NCBI GenBank assembly: GCA_004562765.1
Contig: SFRL01000009.1
Span: forward strand, 1 to 64,000
Reading direction: 5' to 3'
DNA from: a bacterium
Lineage (GTDB): Bacteria > Bacillota > Clostridia > Lachnospirales > Lachnospiraceae
Length of the DNA: 64,000 nucleotides
Of this stretch, positions 62,824 to 64,000 are shown piece after piece (the first letter of the stretch is position 1; every line of letters starts with the position of its first letter). Below the pieces are notes generated by a model. That model searched no databases. It was not told the DNA's origin and saw only the letters and a list, made by a program, of their open reading frames with translations. The translations under genes were made by a program, and so were the position numbers.

Positions 62824-63060
62824 CTAATCGACAGTGGCAGCCAGTTCTTCCATATACAATTCTGCAATATATGATGGTCCATTACACCACAGTTTTGTAC
62901 TATCGTCGTAGAGAGCCTTTCCTGTTTTAGAAGATAAAAAATCGCATAGAACATCTTTCAAATCACTTCCCGTGTCCTCAGCAATTTCCTCAACAGTCAT
63001 TGTAATAAGCAGATCAATCGTGTAATCCAATTTTTCTTTCGAAATAGCTACTTCAGCCAT
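62824..63060 (-). CDS. Small acidic protein, third gene of a DUF3990 operon
   Basis: 78 residues, helical, acidic: ISKEKLDYTIDLLITMTVEE, DTGSDLKDVLCDFLSSKTGKALYDD, YIAELYMEELAATVD. No named family identified. The ATG lies 13 nt inside the DUF3990 gene end, with GGAGGG upstream, so it is co-translated with it and may be a second partner of the enzyme. Alternatively a chaperone or immunity subunit. Confidence 0.75.
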   Translation of the reverse strand: MAEVAISKEKLDYTIDLLITMTVEEIAEDTGSDLKDVLCDFLSSKTGKALYDDSTKLWCNGPSYIAELYMEELAATVD

Positions 63061-63614
63061 ATTTTTTCACCCTCCACAAAATTTAGACAACCAATTGCCC
63101 TATCTGTTTTAAAACAATATTGATCTTGCAATTTATTAGGCAACAACTGCTTGATACAAAAATCATCTGCATCTTGACTTCCGATCGTGCCGAAGGCGCC
63201 ACCAAGATAAGCAGTTAATGTCGCATTTGTCGCATCATCTGCAATTTTCCCCACAATGACATCGTATTTTGACATTTTCAATTCCAACTCCGTAAATAGC
63301 TTTTTCTTTCTATGTGCCGCCACACAATGTAGCCACTCCTCATTAGCATCATCGAAAATGTGTACCGCCAATTCATTTTTCAGATTCAATTCGTACATCG
63401 ATAGATATCCAAAATCCTGCTTTTTCTCAAGGCTTCCATTTGCAACAGCCTTTGCTATCGAGGTTTTTAAAAAACTGATAGCCTGGTCGCGCGAAGTAGT
63501 CAGGTAAAATCCTCTGCCAAAATCTTTTTTCTTTGAACACATGCCGAGATCCGGCTGACTTACTTCACAATAACTTCCATGATAAAGATACAATCCATTC
63601 GTTAATTCAAGCAT
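63048..63614 (-). CDS. DUF3990 ADP-ribosyltransferase-like protein
   Basis: 188 residues with an ART-like fold: LYHGSY at the N terminus (His12), GRGFYLTTSRDQA (Tyr37), the core YDVIVGKIADD, and the C-terminal DQYCFKT (Gln165). This resembles the H-Y-Q active-site pattern predicted for DUF3990 proteins. Proposed role: toxic or regulatory modifier of a cellular target; unproven. The ATG is inside the end of the upstream DUF3791 gene (8 nt overlap). Confidence 0.82.
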   Translation of the reverse strand: MLELTNGLYLYHGSYCEVSQPDLGMCSKKKDFGRGFYLTTSRDQAISFLKTSIAKAVANGSLEKKQDFGYLSMYELNLKNELAVHIFDDANEEWLHCVAAHRKKKLFTELELKMSKYDVIVGKIADDATNATLTAYLGGAFGTIGSQDADDFCIKQLLPNKLQDQYCFKTDRAIGCLNFVEGEKIWLK

Positions 63615-63831
63615 TTACTGATATCCCCTTTCGCTCAAGGAATTCTGCAATATCTTCAAGCACCGTTTCATCACCTTCACAATGAAAGATTCCATACACC
63701 GTTTCAATATAGCCGAATACATCTACTTTACGAAATAATTCAACAACTTCTTCCACTGACATATGCCATTCTTCTGATGCAAGTCGAATAAGTCTTGTCT
63801 GCATAAATGTAATCTCTGCTTGTTCACTCAT
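63607..63831 (-). CDS. DUF3791 family small protein, partner of DUF3990
   Basis: 74 residues from ATG 63831, where GAGAGGG sits seven bases upstream. ITFMQTRLIRLASEEWHMS, VVELFRKVDVFGYIETVYGI and ETVLEDIAEFLERKGI match the DUF3791 layout. Usually encoded directly before DUF3990 proteins; I infer an antitoxin-like or regulatory role. First gene of the operon. Confidence 0.8.
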   Translation of the reverse strand: MSEQAEITFMQTRLIRLASEEWHMSVEEVVELFRKVDVFGYIETVYGIFHCEGDETVLEDIAEFLERKGISVNA

Positions 63832-63862
63832 GACATCACCCTCTCTCATCATACCTATGTCT

Positions 63863-63871
63863 ATTATACCA
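63863..63871 (-). promoter_or_regulatory. Extended -10 promoter of the DUF3791-DUF3990 operon
   Basis: Minus strand TGGTATAAT (extended -10 with perfect TATAAT); no good -35. About 30 nt before the start codon. Confidence 0.55.
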
Positions 63872-64000
63872 TTATTTTTTCATCCTTACGATAAAAATTT
63901 ACTCGTTGATCAACATCTTTACCATCTTTTTCCGTCCGTTCTACAAGTTCTGTGCCTGTGTGCTGGTGCCGAAGAAAACTACTTTTACAACGAAAAAGGA
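63864..64000 (-). other. Right-edge open frame, coding status unclear
   Basis: One minus frame is open from the window end to TAA at 63864 (ends RVNFYRKDEKIMV), but it overlaps the extended -10. A plus-strand frame is also open. Nothing here can be assigned. Confidence 0.2.

Noticed and set aside
1..64000. CRISPR arrays, tRNA or rRNA genes
   Set aside because: No spaced repeats and no tRNA- or rRNA-like sequence were seen.

Overview
The window looks like a chromosomal segment of an anaerobic, spore-forming, probably flagellated Clostridium-class Firmicute, most likely Lachnospiraceae. The evidence is a complete gerA-type germination operon with spoIIR, a pcrA with the Gram-positive C-terminal domain, a class 1B dihydroorotate dehydrogenase (pyrK/pyrD), DUF1836 and DUF1934 proteins, a flagellin lysine N-methylase, and a sigma-28-like promoter. 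Family placement is inference; no rRNA or tRNA gene was recognised. Almost all genes lie on the minus strand.

Left edge (1-1516): the integrase end of an integrated element (ICE or prophage) that continues outside the window, seated at the 3' end of the 23S rRNA methyltransferase gene rlmD. Core region (1516-25887): rlmD, pcrA, DUF1836 protein, fliB/yerC/PHP cluster, an orphan ABC substrate-binding lipoprotein behind an unusual start-codon hairpin, the pyrC-pyrF-pyrK-pyrD operon, hflX with a TPR lipoprotein, ahcY, a REC-GGDEF-EAL-REC-GGDEF protein, asnS, an FKBP/trigger-factor-like lipoprotein, galU and a DUF1934 protein.

Accessory block 1 (25900-35731): a LytS-like sensor kinase, a response regulator with a SARP-type output domain, an AAA-ATPase/PD-(D/E)XK gene translationally coupled to it, a 1168-residue secreted beta-helix/Big_2 protein, and a second, very similar ATPase gene. 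Immediately after the second ATPase lie the last six codons and the terminator of a lost second surface protein, so this block seems to have arisen by tandem duplication followed by deletion.

Sporulation and pilus region (35794-51129): spoIIR, gerAC, gerAB and gerAA behind a sigma-G-like promoter set in a 24-bp palindrome; a GntR regulator and ispE; a flagellar-regulon-like unit (sigma-28-like promoter, 41-codon upstream ORF, 195-residue conserved protein); a metal exporter and a CorC-type protein; then a compact eight-gene Tad-like secretion/pilus cluster with two P-loop proteins that lack the Walker A lysine.

Right part (51267-64000): metF, mntP, aspS, hisS, then accessory block 2: a DUF234-type ATPase, a second secreted beta-helix/Big_2 protein carrying a calcium-loop motif, a decayed ATPase pseudogene, an EamA transporter, and a three-gene overlapping operon built around a DUF3990 ADP-ribosyltransferase-like protein with its DUF3791 partner. 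Three copies of a short dispersed repeat mark the 3' ends of genes in this block.
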